Positions 22,316-34,279 of a stretch of DNA of 64,000 bases are shown here, in pieces. A program made the translations under genes and the position numbers. Below the pieces are notes generated by a model. That model made no database searches and was not told where the DNA came from. It saw only the letters and a list, made by a program, of their open reading frames with translations. The stretch's first letter is position 1; each line of letters begins with the position of its first letter. The DNA is from Phanerochaete sordida (taxonomy: Eukaryota; Basidiomycota; Agaricomycetes; Polyporales; Phanerochaetaceae), in the NCBI GenBank assembly GCA_019973155.2, contig BPQB01000114.1:22340-86339 (forward strand), read 5' to 3'.

Positions 22316-25030
22316 ATGTTTCGCAGACCCGACAAACCACCCACGCCAGACGAGATCTACGCCTCCAGTCTCCAATCATTTGGTCTTGGCTATCCGCTCT
22401 GGTGCCCCGAGCCGCACATCTCGGGCGAGCCGCAGGTCGCCGACGTTGGCTTCCTCCACGAAGGCAAATTCATCCGGCTGTTCAACCTCGACAAAGCGTC
22501 GCCCGACAAGGCGGTCACTCGCCATAAGCCGCCCTACACCGACATCGCGTCGTTCCCCCCGAATGCGTTGCAGATAAACACTACCCCGGACCTACTCCGC
22601 GCAGGCCATTACTGCAGTCGCGGGGTCAGAAGTCGCGATCTACGCGGCTCAGCGACTGCGTGAGTCTTAATGTGTGATGCACCGGCCGCCCATCACTGAC
22701 ATGCGTGCAGGCCCATCGGTCCCAGCGCATCGGTTGAGTTGAAGGCGGACTACACTTGTCACGAAGCCCAGGGCGCAGCTCTGACCCTGCAGAGCGCGGC
22801 GAGCGCTGAAGGTATGCTGCCGAGCACGGTGCTGAAGGAGTACATCCTTCAGCAGGTCGAGAAGTGGCACGCATACGTGACCCAAGTGCTCTGCATCGAT
22901 ATCAAGCTGGAGGACGTCGTGGTGGTGATCGGATGGATCAAGACCATGCCGGACTGGGCGGCGACAGTGTTCGGATTTGACAAGCATACGGGCGGTTCGG
23001 TTTCTCTCGGGGCCAACGCTGCGGGTGCAGCTGGTGCTGAAGCGAGCTGGTCGGGGTCGACCTCGGTGAAGACCTCGTCGATACTACGCCACGGCCCATT
23101 ATACTCTTCACACACATCCCGACCTCCTGTCGCTGACGTGCATCCGAATCAATGCGTTTTTATCAAACGCTTGAGTGTGAAGAAGCGCTCCATTCTGCCG
23201 AAATGGATAGTCGGCGGCGCGGGGTTCCACCGCCTTCCGGGCTCCAGAGCGCCACGGGACAGCTATGGAGAAGCACGGGTATTGGGCGCTGCAGAGGATA
23301 AGGAGAGCAATTTCGAGTATGGCTGGAAGGAGTACACAAGTAACGTACGCTTTTCCCCCGCAAATATTTACTCTTGCGCGGCCTGACCTCTGATTAGGGG
23401 CGATCTCCTAGCCCTCTGGATATCATCCAAAACTATATCTTCGAGGTACAGGTCTAGGCGGCATATCTACCAACCTTTCATCTGAGCTTCCTGGCAGGTC
23501 TCCGATGCTAAAACCGCTCTGGCGAGCGATGACGAAGTCGATTGTATAATTGTGCGTTATACCATATTCCTCGTGCTGCTTTGGCGCTCAATGTTGTAGT
23601 AGTGCGGCGAGCATGTCGTGGACCTGTCGAGCTGGCTGAGAAAAGCAGCCTTCGGAATCAATATTAGGGCTGACGGCGGTAAGGCCTTCGTCTATGTGCC
23701 TCAGCCTCTCATGCTGATTCCATCGAGACAGTTGGATCTCTCCGGATGTCAGACGTGATTCGTCACCAGCAGGAGAAAAAATTTGCGCATCCACCCATCA
23801 CGGCCGCTGACGCCGCCAGCTGGCCTGAGATCACTCGGAAAGGCGCAGGATCCTTGACGAACAGTCAGATTTTGCTCGGGCCGACCGAGGCGAAGGCATC
23901 TCCTGTAGCATACAAACATGTCGTCTTCGGCAATGCCAAAACAATAAAGAGTAATTGTCATCTACTTCGCCTGACAGGCAAGACATTGATCTCGTATCAC
24001 CACTGCAGTCAATTCGTGCATATCTGTATCCTTATCAACAGACGGCAAGCTGCTTGCGGCAGGGTCCGGCAACACGATCGCCGTGTGGAGGCTCCTGGAC
24101 GGCCTCATCGTTCAGTGGCTGGAGCGAGACGGGCATACAGAAGAAATCTATCGGGTCGCGTTCTCGCCAGACGGCCAGCACATTGTCTCGGGAGCTAAGG
24201 ACAAGCTTGCGCTCGTCTGGAATGTCAAGACCGGCGAAGTCGTGCACCGCTTGGAGGGGCACGAGCAGCATATCTATTACACCGCATACTCCCCTGACGG
24301 CACGCAGATCGCGACCCGCTCCGACGAATCGCTTAAAATGTGGAGCACCTCAAGTGGCGAGCTGCTATATGCCATCACGGACCTCGAGTCATGGCGGGGC
24401 GGCGAGATCTTGTTTTCTCCAGATGGCTCCCGTATTGCTGCGGAGTCAAACGCCTCGCGCGAAGACACGGCCGTGGCAGTCTTAGACTGCCGTACAGGCG
24501 GGCGCATCGCGACGCTGCGCATGCAGAACATCTACTGCACGGCTTTCTCCCCCGAGGGCGACCGCATCGCGACGGGGCCCAGGGACGGCAGTGCATACGT
24601 GTGGGACGCAGCAAGCGGCAAGGCGCTGCTTGAGATAAAGGAGCACACGGACTGGGTCCGAGAGGCATCGTTTTCTCCGGATGGTGGCGAGGTCGCGACG
24701 GCGTCGGACGACGGGACGGTCGTGACGTGTGACTCATACACTGGGGAGCAGCGTTTCACGTTCCGTGTCGAGAGCGTCCGGGGCAAGGACACGGAAGATG
24801 TCCTTGCTGTGGCGTACTCGCCCAGAAACAACTTTATAGCGTGCGGCGCGGCCGATGGCTGCGTCCGTGTCTGGAACCACAAAACCGGTGCTTTTGTGGC
24901 AGCGTTTCAGGGGCATACTGACTGGGTCCTGCGTGTGGTGTTCAAGCCGGATGGATGGGACATCTTGTCGTATGGGAATGACAACGTTATACGATTGTGG
25001 AGTGTTCGTGACGCGCTGCGGCTCTCGTAG
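22316..25030 (+). CDS. WD3: Agaricomycete N-terminal domain plus WD40 repeats
   Basis: Seven exons: 22316-22659, 22711-23344, 23398-23445, 23498-23551, 23603-23678, 23732-23950 and 24009-25030, giving 798 residues. The N-terminal domain (FGLGYPLWCP, CHEAQGAAL, VIGWIKT, DWAATVFG) is very close to WD2, more so than to WD1 or WD4. The WD40 part has about eight repeats, for example LALVWNVKTG, CVRVWNHKTG and VRDALRLS. It is one codon shorter in exon 7 than WD1 and WD2. No stop or frameshift was found. Intron positions and phases match the other three copies exactly. Confidence 0.85.
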
Positions 25031-25039
25031 AGTATGTAC

Positions 25040-26830
25040 ATGTGTGCTGTAATTCATAAATATTTCTATATACTCTCGTGAGCAACCTAAAGACTCCTCT
25101 CAGATACCAGGCTCCACAGGACTAGCAGCGGGGCGCGGCTGCTACTCGGAGCATGCGAGCGTACCTACGCATAATATGGTGGGCTCCGAGCCTTTGCACG
25201 TTCGCCGATGCGTACCTAACCGCAGGGTTCTCCATCGTGCAACCTGCTCGGTTTCTCCTGCCTTCCTGGCCGTCGCGCCTGCCTTCTCTCGCACCCTGCA
25301 GCGCCGCCGATGCCTCCGTCGACTATGAAGACCTTAAAACGCAAGGAGTTCAACTGGTCAAAGGCCAATTGCAATAGCACTGTGCATGGGGGATCTTTTG
25401 CATGCGGGATTCTGTTGCCCAACAGCGTCTGAGCTCAACTTTGCGGAGGGCATAGAACTGGACAGCGACGGCCTTGCTGCAGACAGAGGCGGAGGCGCCG
25501 TGCGGAGCACTTTGCCCTGCCACGGCAAGCGAGCGTGGAGCACAAGGCGCGACCATGAAGAGCAGCGTGCAGGCGGTGAGAAGATGGTACATCGCAAGAA
25601 CCTTGAAAATATGTACACTGATTAATGTCGATGGTCAGCACAAAGTAGCGCGGCCTGAAAGACGCCACGTATCTAAATTTGCTCTGAAACAGCGCAAGTA
25701 CAACTCCTCCCAACCGGCGCAGTCATACTTCCGTGCATGACAGCCATCGCCCCGCTTCTGCAGCATCAGAGGCATATCTGGTCGATGAGATCGGCGAGAA
25801 GCACTGACAGCGGCTATGATCGGGAAGACCACATCTCTTCGTGCACAGACTGGAGCAGCCCCGGTGCAAGAACATCGTCGCCCCAAGAAATCTTCCGCTG
25901 TCTGCGCATGCTAGCCATCCTGCACGGCGCACAGATCCCAAGGAGATCCTCCAGAGGGCATCATGGACGAACGCCGCGCGGCGGTACCACCGACGCGGCA
26001 CGCTGAACGATGATTTTGCGGCGAGGATAGGGATCGTGTGCAAGCAAAAGGCGACGTCACAGGACGTGCGAAGGTACTCACGCCAGAGTGCGAATTCTTC
26101 GGAGACATGGGCAGGGACGGTCGACGTTGGGGCCGATCATGGGCGCGGCTTGAAGGTATTTCGAGCGTGTCAGCGCGCCGTTCACCGGCATTTTATATAT
26201 CCGCCCACGAACAAGCGTGGTCGGGCTAGAAAGTGTCCATAGTGCTGTGGGCAACGAACGTATGAAGACACCTACGCAGAAGAGAGCTTCACGCTGCAGA
26301 CATAGACTGCTATCCCATTGTCGCGGCCAGGGAATGTTGTCGCCTCCGTGAACGAGAGTCTCGATGACGTCGACGCGCGACACCATCTCCGGGGTACGTT
26401 ACATATTACGGATCTTGTGAGCAGCCAGTATTGGGATGCGCGGTCAATGACATGACGAAACTCACGCTTTACACAGATGGCCTTTGTGCCAGCGCGTGGA
26501 GGAAATGGTTCACAATACTCCGTAAGGCATCGCGTCGAGTTTGGAGCGGTGGCTCGCGGAAAAAAATTCACTATCTCGCGTAGGCACACCGTGATGTCGC
26601 CGGTGCACCACCCTTCGGATTGTGCTGGCCGGCTGTACATATGTGTAGTAGTGTTTTACGTGCATGGGATCAAGAAATTTACCATACAGGAGCAGAAAGG
26701 AGCTGCATGTAGCGAGGCCCGTCGCGTTCTTGACACCGCCCTTCTAGACGATAAACGTTTGGATGGTTTTGATGGCCGGGTACAACGGAACAGGCCTCGG
26801 TCTCTCAGAACCATCTTTTGTCCGTGAGCC
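25040..26830 (-). pseudogene. Decayed multi-exon gene downstream of WD3
   Basis: Coding-like pieces separated by donors are visible on the minus strand: EYCEPFPPRAGTKAICVK ending at a GTGAGTTTCG donor (about 26468), EMVSRVDVIETLVHGGDN (about 26330-26385), RWYRRAAFVHDALWRI (about 25950-25995) and FQSKFRYVASFR with VLTIDINQ (about 25635-25690). The last matches 9290-9357. The remains are continuous enough to say it was a real multi-exon gene, but the family is not recognised and no intact frame survives. Confidence 0.4.
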
Positions 26831-27230
26831 AATACCTCAAGCAGGCCGCTGGCATACCGCGTGCTAGATGGGGCGTGCGGTCCGCCCCCATTTACGACGA
26901 CATCTCCAAGAGGTTCTGGCCTCCAACGCCGTTATCGACGCGTCTACGGATGAATAGCGTGCACCTGTCCAGCCAAAAAGCGTAATTTGAGGTCAGTACT
27001 ATCGTCGGAAGCGCGGAGGGTGGGGGCGGGAATGGGGGTCTTGGGCGTGCGGTGGTGGTGGGGGGCGTCAGACAGCGACCGATGCAGGACGTGATGACAC
27101 GCAGTCCGAGTCTGAACCCATGTCGAGAGGGTTGACGCGCCGATTAATGCCGCACGGTCGAACCTGCTCCAGTGTTCGTGGGTGAGATGGTGGGCGGAGA
27201 TTCTGGGGGTGGGTTACCAAAGCAGACTTA
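26830..27230. other. No supported gene
   Basis: GC-rich and G-rich on the plus strand around 27005-27070. No conserved frame. Confidence 0.5.
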
Positions 27231-27760
27231 GCTGGCCGAGCAAGAGAACGCGTCGGCTCGAAGGCTCGGTCGTTCGTAGGCGCTCGGCGAACGCTTCAAT
27301 CTAGATCTCGGGATCGGCATCTCTTTCCCCACGATATACTCGCGTCGCCGCCGTCTCTCCTTCCGTCCCCGCCAGTAGCCTCCCTCCTCCTTCCCATGGA
27401 CGGCATCCGACCTTGTGCATCCCTCACTTGGCAACATAATATTGCTGCACCGACAGCACCGATCGCTGTCGCAGCAGCTGCCGCAAGTGCCGCAAGCACG
27501 GCACCCCGACCACATTAATTCAACGTTCACATTCCCCGCACCCGCCCTGCCATGCTTGGACCAGATGCTGCCTTTCGCCTGCCCTGATGCCTTGGACCTC
27601 CTTGCCGTCTGTTACACTCCATGAACCCCGCTCTTTACAGATGGGAGGCAACTCGCAACTGTCAGGCCAACAAGGCGCAATGTGACGGAGGTCGGAGCGG
27701 TGGGACGATTGGTCGTGGGACTCGAGCCATGCGAAGGTGAGTAATAACGTCCACTCATCC
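27230..27760. repeat. Segment X, copy 4
   Basis: Closest to copy 2, with the landmarks listed there. It again lies directly left of the decayed membrane-protein gene, so copies 2 and 4 keep the order segment X, pseudogene, WD40. Confidence 0.55.
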
Positions 27761-27889
27761 ATATGTGTCCCTGAGTCAATGTCAGACGAGAGCCATGTTC
27801 ATGCGAGGATTCTCTTCTCAACATTCGACTCACAGACACCGTCCATCCCGAGCCGTGCCCGCGAGACGCATGCGCAAACGACCACTGAG

Positions 27890-29470
27890 GAATCCTTCAA
27901 AGCTTCATCCGTCACTTCGTACTGCAAGATTTGACAAAGAGCGCGCTCAGCAGGACTAGGAACGCGCTCACGAAGAACACCTTTGTAACGGAAAAGCGCA
28001 CGGATGACCTGGGCGACGTCGTGCGTCAGCTCCGCCCCAGCTCTAGTGTCTCTGTCATCTTGAGATCTAGGTTGGTCGCCGTGTGGACGCGAAGGAAGCG
28101 ACCATCCTCATGGTGCAGAAGATGCGTTTGCGTGCACCTGAGAGACGTGCGCTGGGGTGCGCCGCTCGACCAAGTCACCACCCGGCGCGCGGAAGCTGGT
28201 GCTGGGAAGCAAGAAATGCGGAGCGAAGACGCGACAGATGATGAAGGGGAGCGCCAGATCGCGACTCGCAGAAGGGACGCGATGCGTAGGGTGACGGTGA
28301 ATGGCGGCGAGGAACAGTACGGGATCGACTGGTGGAGTACCTGCCGCTAGCACGAGGGGGATAAGGAGAACAACAGGCCCCTCATGCGGTCAAGAGTACG
28401 TCCGTCATTCAAACTGAGACAGCCCCTGCTCAATCTTCCGCGACTAGCATCGGAGCCTTTCACTAGATCTAGGTGGATGTCGAGCTACGGGTCTGCGTCA
28501 GCTCGCTCGGCGTGAGCAGATTGTCGTTTGCAGTTGTAGGTATTTGGACTTGTGATTTGCGTTCCCACCGGCTCATGAGCCCGCAGCAGCCCGCTTGTTT
28601 AAGCAGCCTCCAGCAGTCCCACACAAGGACATTCCGCCGCTGTCCACGGCGCTCTCACCTCCGCCTCAGCCGACAATGTGTCCGGTCAGCGGCACCCCGA
28701 CGTTTGCCCCAAGCATTCTCACCGCCACCGGCTCCGAACGTGGCGTAAACGCATTCCTTTCCGCGCCGTTGAAGCCGTTCGAGCTGCCTGCAGAGCTGCA
28801 CATCTCCATCGGCCTGCGCGCAACGGAGAGGATGCGCTAGATCATGCACGTCAAATCCCTCGCGCCTCGAGCCCGTCCGAGGCACAAATGATGGTATCAT
28901 CGGTACAAACGCGCCGCTGAAGGTGAAGAACAAGAACGCGAAGGCGAAGAACAAAGAAGAAGAGAAGCCCGTGCGCAACTCTACGAGCAGCTTCGAGGAC
29001 GACGGCGCGTCGCACACGTAGAACACGAGCCGCCCGCCAGCCTCAACCAGAGGCCGAGCAAGTTCTCGTCCGGCGGCCTTATGCCGGGCGCGCTGCGCCT
29101 CGGACGCCCCGTGCGCTCCCGGCCGGGGAAGTCCACCACCACGAGCTCGCACGACCTGCACGCGCTCACCCGTGTGCCTCCCCTGCTGGACATGGCGCTC
29201 GTGTATCTCGCGGCGCGGACCATGCGCCACGCGTTGGTCTACTGCGTGTCGAGCGCGGGCTCGTCGCTGCGCGGAGCATGACGAGCGCCATCTTCGGCTT
29301 CGGCGAGGGCGTGCGGGGTCTTGGTCCTCTGGCCGCGCAGGTCCGAGTCGACGAGCTCGCCGAGCGCGCGCTAGGACGAGGAGTACCTGCAGGGCGGCCG
29401 CAGCTGCAGACGCCTGAGTCGCGCGACAGCAGGCGTAGCGCGGAAAACCCTCGGCGCACAACCCTCGTGT
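27890..29470 (-). pseudogene. Decayed membrane-protein gene, copy C
   Basis: Same order as copy B on the minus strand: RRSAPGIRPPDEN, LLVELRTGFSSSLFFAFAF (hydrophobic, about 28920-28985), FNGAERNAFTPRSEPVAV (about 28720-28780), ATNLDLKMTETLEL and RFSVTKVFFVSAFLVLLSA (about 27925-27990). The last two echo DLELTIARPGEARFF and the following helix of the intact DUF4436 gene at the right end of the window. At least one stop and several frame changes are present. Confidence 0.4.
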
Positions 29471-29479
29471 AGACCTTTC

Positions 29480-30020
29480 TCATCCACGGGATGCATTGAA
29501 GAGGAACTTTGTCAAGAGCGCTGTCGAGGTCAAGTTCGAGGCGCTCGTCCATTCTGTGGTCCGCAAACATTTACGTCTTCTTGCACGTCCACTAACTGAA
29601 GCCGTCTGTCTTTAGGAGATGCGCGACGGACGCCTGCTGCCGGACCGGCCAGGATTGACTCATGTTTCGTGTACGTCCTCAAGAACGCACCAGAGCTTCA
29701 ATTTGTACACATCGATCCGCCTCATTGTGCAACCGCTATGTCTGAGCCTTGACGGTACTGTGGCGTCGCGCTGTCTAGCTGCTCGACGGAGCGTACGAGG
29801 ACGGCAACTGCGTACCCCAGAGAGTCGTCCCTCCACTCACCCATTTGGTCGCCGTCTGGTTACCTCTCGCATGGCTACATTCTGCCATCCCCACGGGAGC
29901 AAGCTACCAGCTGGAACAACTCGACCCGCCATCAACCCGCGTGCACGACGGATGATTGTAAGCCTCGTACGCACGCGTCCTGTGCCTTTGGATGTGTAGC
30001 TGTGTCGCATGCTTGCCCCA
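29480..30020. other. No supported gene
   Basis: A plus-strand piece reading RDALKRNFVKSAVEVKFEAL (about 29486-29545) ahead of a donor-like site looks exon-like, but has no partner exons or recognised family. Confidence 0.35.
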
Positions 30021-30021
30021 G

Positions 30022-30683
30022 TACTATTCCTCCCCCCCCCCCCCCTTTTGATAAAACGTCTAGTGTTGATAATTCCACTGTCCCTCCTTCACCACCCATC
30101 CTTCCGGGCTGGAAATTATTTTTAAGAGAGATCAATCCCTAAGGAGCATGCCTGTGTGGTCGAACAGATGGAATTCGGGTATACGGAGGTAGTGGATTTC
30201 TAACAAGACTGGCTGGAGGCTTTATCAGAACTAAGCGCCGATTTGTTCGGCTCCGTGACAGCGATTGCACAGACGATCTTCTCTCAAACTGTGTCTGAAC
30301 CTTCATAGAGTGGTTTACTTTTGATTCTGCTAGCTTCTTTGTGCCTCTCTGGCCTCGTTGTTGCATGAGTCACCGAAATCCAGCATTCGAGGGGATGCGA
30401 CTGCATTAGCGCCGGATCATGGACCAATCCCCTAAGCGCGATCGTGGCTTATTACGGAAATTTGTCGATAATCAAATTATCATCACTGGTCTCGAACAGA
30501 CCTGCTGTTCTGCAATGTCTATTGCCCTCGTCGAAGCCCATCTAAAATCAAGGTAAAAATATGGGAGCGTAGCCAGAGGTTTGTTACATCGAGCTGGGAC
30601 CACTGTTTGAGGTGAAAGGGGAGCAGGAGTGACGGGCAAGCGGAAAGGTCCAAAGTATTATCAAAAGGGGGTGGGGAATAGTA
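30022..30683. mobile_element. MITE with TA target sites
   Basis: The left end reads GTACTATTCC, a C-run (about 30031-30045), then CCTTTTGATAA. The right end is its inverse, TTATCAAAAGG, a G-run and GGAATAGTAC (30658-30684). Each end has a TA at the boundary, as in Tc1/mariner-derived elements. The AT-rich interior, unlike its surroundings, encodes no transposase. Confidence 0.55.
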
Positions 30684-30689
30684 CAAGGC

Positions 30690-30950
30690 AGCGTTGGTTC
30701 CCATACTGTACCCGCCGCTTCCAGCCTGTTGATGGGCTGAAATATCATCAATTGATTGTCCTATTCCTTGTATGCGTATGAGAGGCCTCCCAAAACTTCA
30801 TGCAGGCAACTATAACTGCATCTCCATGAATCACACCTTATGAACGTGAGAAGCGGCATGCGAGGACCAGCCCAGTCCGCCGTTCTGCAAGGATATTTCC
30901 CGGAGCATGACAGAGAAACAGGAACGGCGCACAAACTGCACGGACGGAAT
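30690..30950. other. 5' flank of WD4, no separate gene
   Basis: No coding evidence. An open frame that runs from 30907 into WD4 exon 1 lacks counterparts upstream of the other paralogs' starts and is taken as untranslated. Confidence 0.5.
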
Positions 30951-30954
30951 ATGC

Positions 30955-30984
30955 GTCGCGAAGCGCATCCAAGGTTCGACGCGG
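30955..30984 (+). promoter_or_regulatory. Conserved WD40-family upstream element, WD4
   Basis: TCGCGAAGCGCATCCAAGGT lies 173 bp before the WD4 start and matches the WD3 element nearly base for base, although the two flanks are otherwise diverged. Confidence 0.45.
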
Positions 30985-31128
30985 TGGGCTGCCTCGTGTC
31001 AAGCGGTCGTACTTTCTGCCACGAGCCCCATCACACAGCGGCCTCGCCCTGCGGATGCACCTCACATCCACCCGTCACCGGCATTGCAGCTCATCCTACC
31101 GTCACCTGCGCATCCACCCTCGCCTATT

Positions 31129-33866
31129 ATGCTCTTCTGGCAAAGTCCGCCATCGACGCATCCTCATGACATTTACGCCCGCAGCTTTCAAGGTCTTGGC
31201 TACGGCTACCCTCTGCTATACCCAGAGCCCGATCCCGTCGACGGCGAGGTCCAGATCGCTGATGTCGGGTTCTTTCGCGAGGGCGCCTTCATACGCCTGT
31301 TCAACCTTGACACTTCGACACAGGAGAAGGCAGTCAAGGGCCAAGATCATCTCGATTTGGAACAATTCCCTTTGGAGCATCCTATCAAAATCAAACACAC
31401 CTCGGCTAAGATCTTCCCTGGCGACCTGTGCAGCCACGGAGTTCAGAAGATGGATGTGAGGCTGGAGGCCGATGCGTGAGTTTTCGAATCCTCGCGGTGT
31501 GTACCATTGACCGACGGATTGACAGAGCTCCTAGCCTGGGTATCTCCGCGGGGCTACAGGCCTCGTTCATCTGCAAACAGGCATATGGTGCGGTCCTAAC
31601 GCTGAAGAGCCCTGCGCACGCCGAGGAGGTCATTGTCAGTCACCATCTGCGTCGCTACATCCTGCGGAACGTCGACCGGTACTACGATTACGCGACACAG
31701 GAGCTCGGGCATGTCGTTAAACAGCGGGACATGGTATTTGTTACCGGATGGACGAAAACGAAGCCAGATTGGGCAGCCACTGTTCTCAGCTCTCAACGGA
31801 TCTCGAGCTCAGAGGTCTCTCTAGGAGTTCATGCTACCGGCAGTACGGGTGCTCATGTAGGAGGCTCCCGAGATCGTTTGATGACGATGTCGCCAATCCC
31901 GCGGTATGGAAGACAGTACGCCCCTAACTCTCCGCGCACCGTTCCCGAGGATATCAAGGAGGACCAGTGCCTGTTTGTGAGGCGGCTGAGGGTCCGGCGG
32001 CGGCTGTTCACGAAGATTGTGGCCGGTGCGGGATATCACCATCTTCCGCACCTCGACGGCAGACATAGCGCTTTGGGCGAGGAGGGTTTCGCGGCAGAGG
32101 ACAGAAACGCAGAGCCTGTAGAGCTCTGGATTAAGTCTGGCGGCGAGGTATGTCCCTAGTGCCCAGAAGATTGTTGATATAATGTTTTGCTAATCACGAG
32201 ATGCAGGGTACGGCTCCTGACCACCTCGACATCCTGCTCGCCTACATACTTCAGGTGAGCTCATTAGAACCTGTGCGACATATTGGGTCATGAATGAAGT
32301 CCTTGTCCAGTCTCCTGATGTTATCGTGGCAATTGCGAGCGATGACGAAATTGAAAGTCTGCTTGTATGTCATGCGTTCGCTTCTAGCTCATCTTAGTTG
32401 GCTTACCTGCCGAAAGGCCGGTCAGCATGTAGTCGACTTTGCGAGCTGGCTGCGTCAAGCGCGTTTACCAGTAGAGATTAACGACCACGGTGGTACGTAC
32501 TGTGCCGATAAGATCCTATATCTGATCATGATATTGTCTGCTGTAGTCGGATGCCTTCGGCCAGAAGAACTCATTTCCCACCAGCAGGAGCGTAGATTTG
32601 CGCGTCCGCCTATCACGGCCGAAAACCTCAATGACTGGCCGCAGATCACTCGGAAGGACGCAGGTGTCTTGACGGACAGCAAAATTCTGCTTGGGCTGAC
32701 GCAGTCGAAGGCCTGCCCTGTGAAGTACAAGGCAGTAGCCTTCGGGAACTCTAATACAATGAAAAGTAAGTGATATACTCCTTGCCTTTCAGATGCGAGG
32801 AAGGCAGAATACTTAGATGCAGTACTGATATCGCCTCACGGCTACAGTTAACAATTCCCGCTGTGTCTCCATATCCGCCGACGGCAAGCTGCTCGCAGCG
32901 GCGACCGACAACACGATCTTGGTGTGGAGACTTCAGGACGGCCTCACCGTCCAACGGCTTAATCGAGACGGGCATACAAACATCATCCGGCAGGTCGCTT
33001 TTTCGCCAGACGGCCAGCACGTGCTCTCGGGAGCCGAGGACAATCTTGCGCTCCTCTGGAGCGTGAAGACCGGCGACGTCATGCGCCGCTTGGAGGGGCA
33101 CGAGAATCCTGTCCTCTACGTCTCATTCTCCCCTGACGGCACGCAGATCGCGACTCGCTCCAAGGATTCCCTGAGAATATCGGACGCCTTCAACGGTGGT
33201 CTGCTCCATACCATTACAGATCTCAAGCTAGAGCTCAGCGGCGAGATCTTTTTCCCTCTGGGTGGCTCCCGCATAGCTGCGGTATCAAACCCCTCGATGG
33301 AAGACACGACGGTGGTGGTCTTGGACTGCCGTACGGGCGGGCGCCTCGCGACGCTGCGCAAGCAGAACATCCGGTGCATTACATTCTCGCCCGAGGGCGA
33401 CCGCATCGCGTCAGGGTTCGAGGACGGCAGCGCGTGCGTGTGGGACGCGGCGAGCGGCAAGGTGCTGCTTGATCTGAAGGAGCACACGGACTGGGTCCGG
33501 GAGGTGGTATTCTCGCTAGACGGCGGCGAGGTCGCGACGGCGTCCGATGACGGGACGGTCGTAATGTGCGACTCACGCACTGGCGAGCGGCATCTCACGT
33601 TCCGCGTCGGGAGCATCAGGGGCAGGGACGATGAGATAGTGCTGGCCATGGCGTTCTCTCCGAGGAACGATTTCATAGCGTGTGGCGCGGCCGATGGCTG
33701 CGTTCGTGTCTGGAACCGCAAGACCGGCACTTTTGTGACAGCGTTCCAGGGACATACTGACTGGGTTCAGTGTGTGATTTTCACACCGGATGGGTGGAAC
33801 GTCTTGTCGTATGGAAATGATCGCGTCGTACGGCGGAGCATTTGTGACGCGCTACGGCTCTCATAG
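31129..33866 (+). CDS. WD4: Agaricomycete N-terminal domain plus WD40 repeats
   Basis: Seven exons: 31129-31475, 31526-32147, 32207-32254, 32311-32364, 32417-32492, 32547-32765 and 32848-33866, giving 794 residues. It is the most diverged paralog. The amino end is MLFWQSPP rather than MFRRPDKP, and the domain shows YGYPLLYPEP, ADVGFFREG, KQAYGAVLTL, VTGWTKT and DWAATVLS. The linker reads AGQHVVDFASW. The WD40 part keeps about eight repeats, with LALLWSVKTG and CVRVWNRKTG, but the last blade has lost its LWS motif (VVRRSICDALRLS). The start is set by alignment; an in-frame upstream extension is open but not conserved. Confidence 0.85.
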
Positions 33867-34049
33867 GGTCCGGACACGTGAACCGCGTATTTACTGGGTG
33901 TTATTGTCTCTCGGGGCTCGAGCGGTTCCTGAGTGCAGGGCAGCGTACTACACCCGCGTGTATCCTGAATCGCAGCAAGGTATCGATCTCTGTCGCCTCT
34001 AGTTATTCCTTACCAATCAAATAGATCTTGGATTCATGGACAACGGACG

Positions 34050-34273
34050 CCGTCCACAGCTAGCGTCGCAACATTTCGTACTTCTCACTTTTTGGTGTGC
34101 ACCGCGAAGATATGACGGCAGACATTTGTGAGGTTCGAATCAAGTGCATGGCCCTGCAGGCATACTTGTAGACTGCGCAGTATGGAGCACCGTTGTACAT
34201 GTAAGACGTGCGTCGGGCCTGGACTACAGGCGCCGATTAGAATGGGCACAGTACTCTTCGGTTCCGTCCCCAT
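34050..34273 (-). pseudogene. Relic converging on WD4
   Basis: Minus-strand text CSPGPTHVLHVQRC with CLQGHAL occupies the same position relative to WD4 as the better preserved relics do to WD1 and WD2. Similarity is faint, and the assignment rests mostly on position. Confidence 0.25.
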
Positions 34274-34279
34274 GACGCG

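Noticed and set aside
28655..29461. 268-codon minus-strand frame
   Set aside because: Only short parts match the related copies. The conserved pieces lie in different frames, so this is a chance open frame through a pseudogene.
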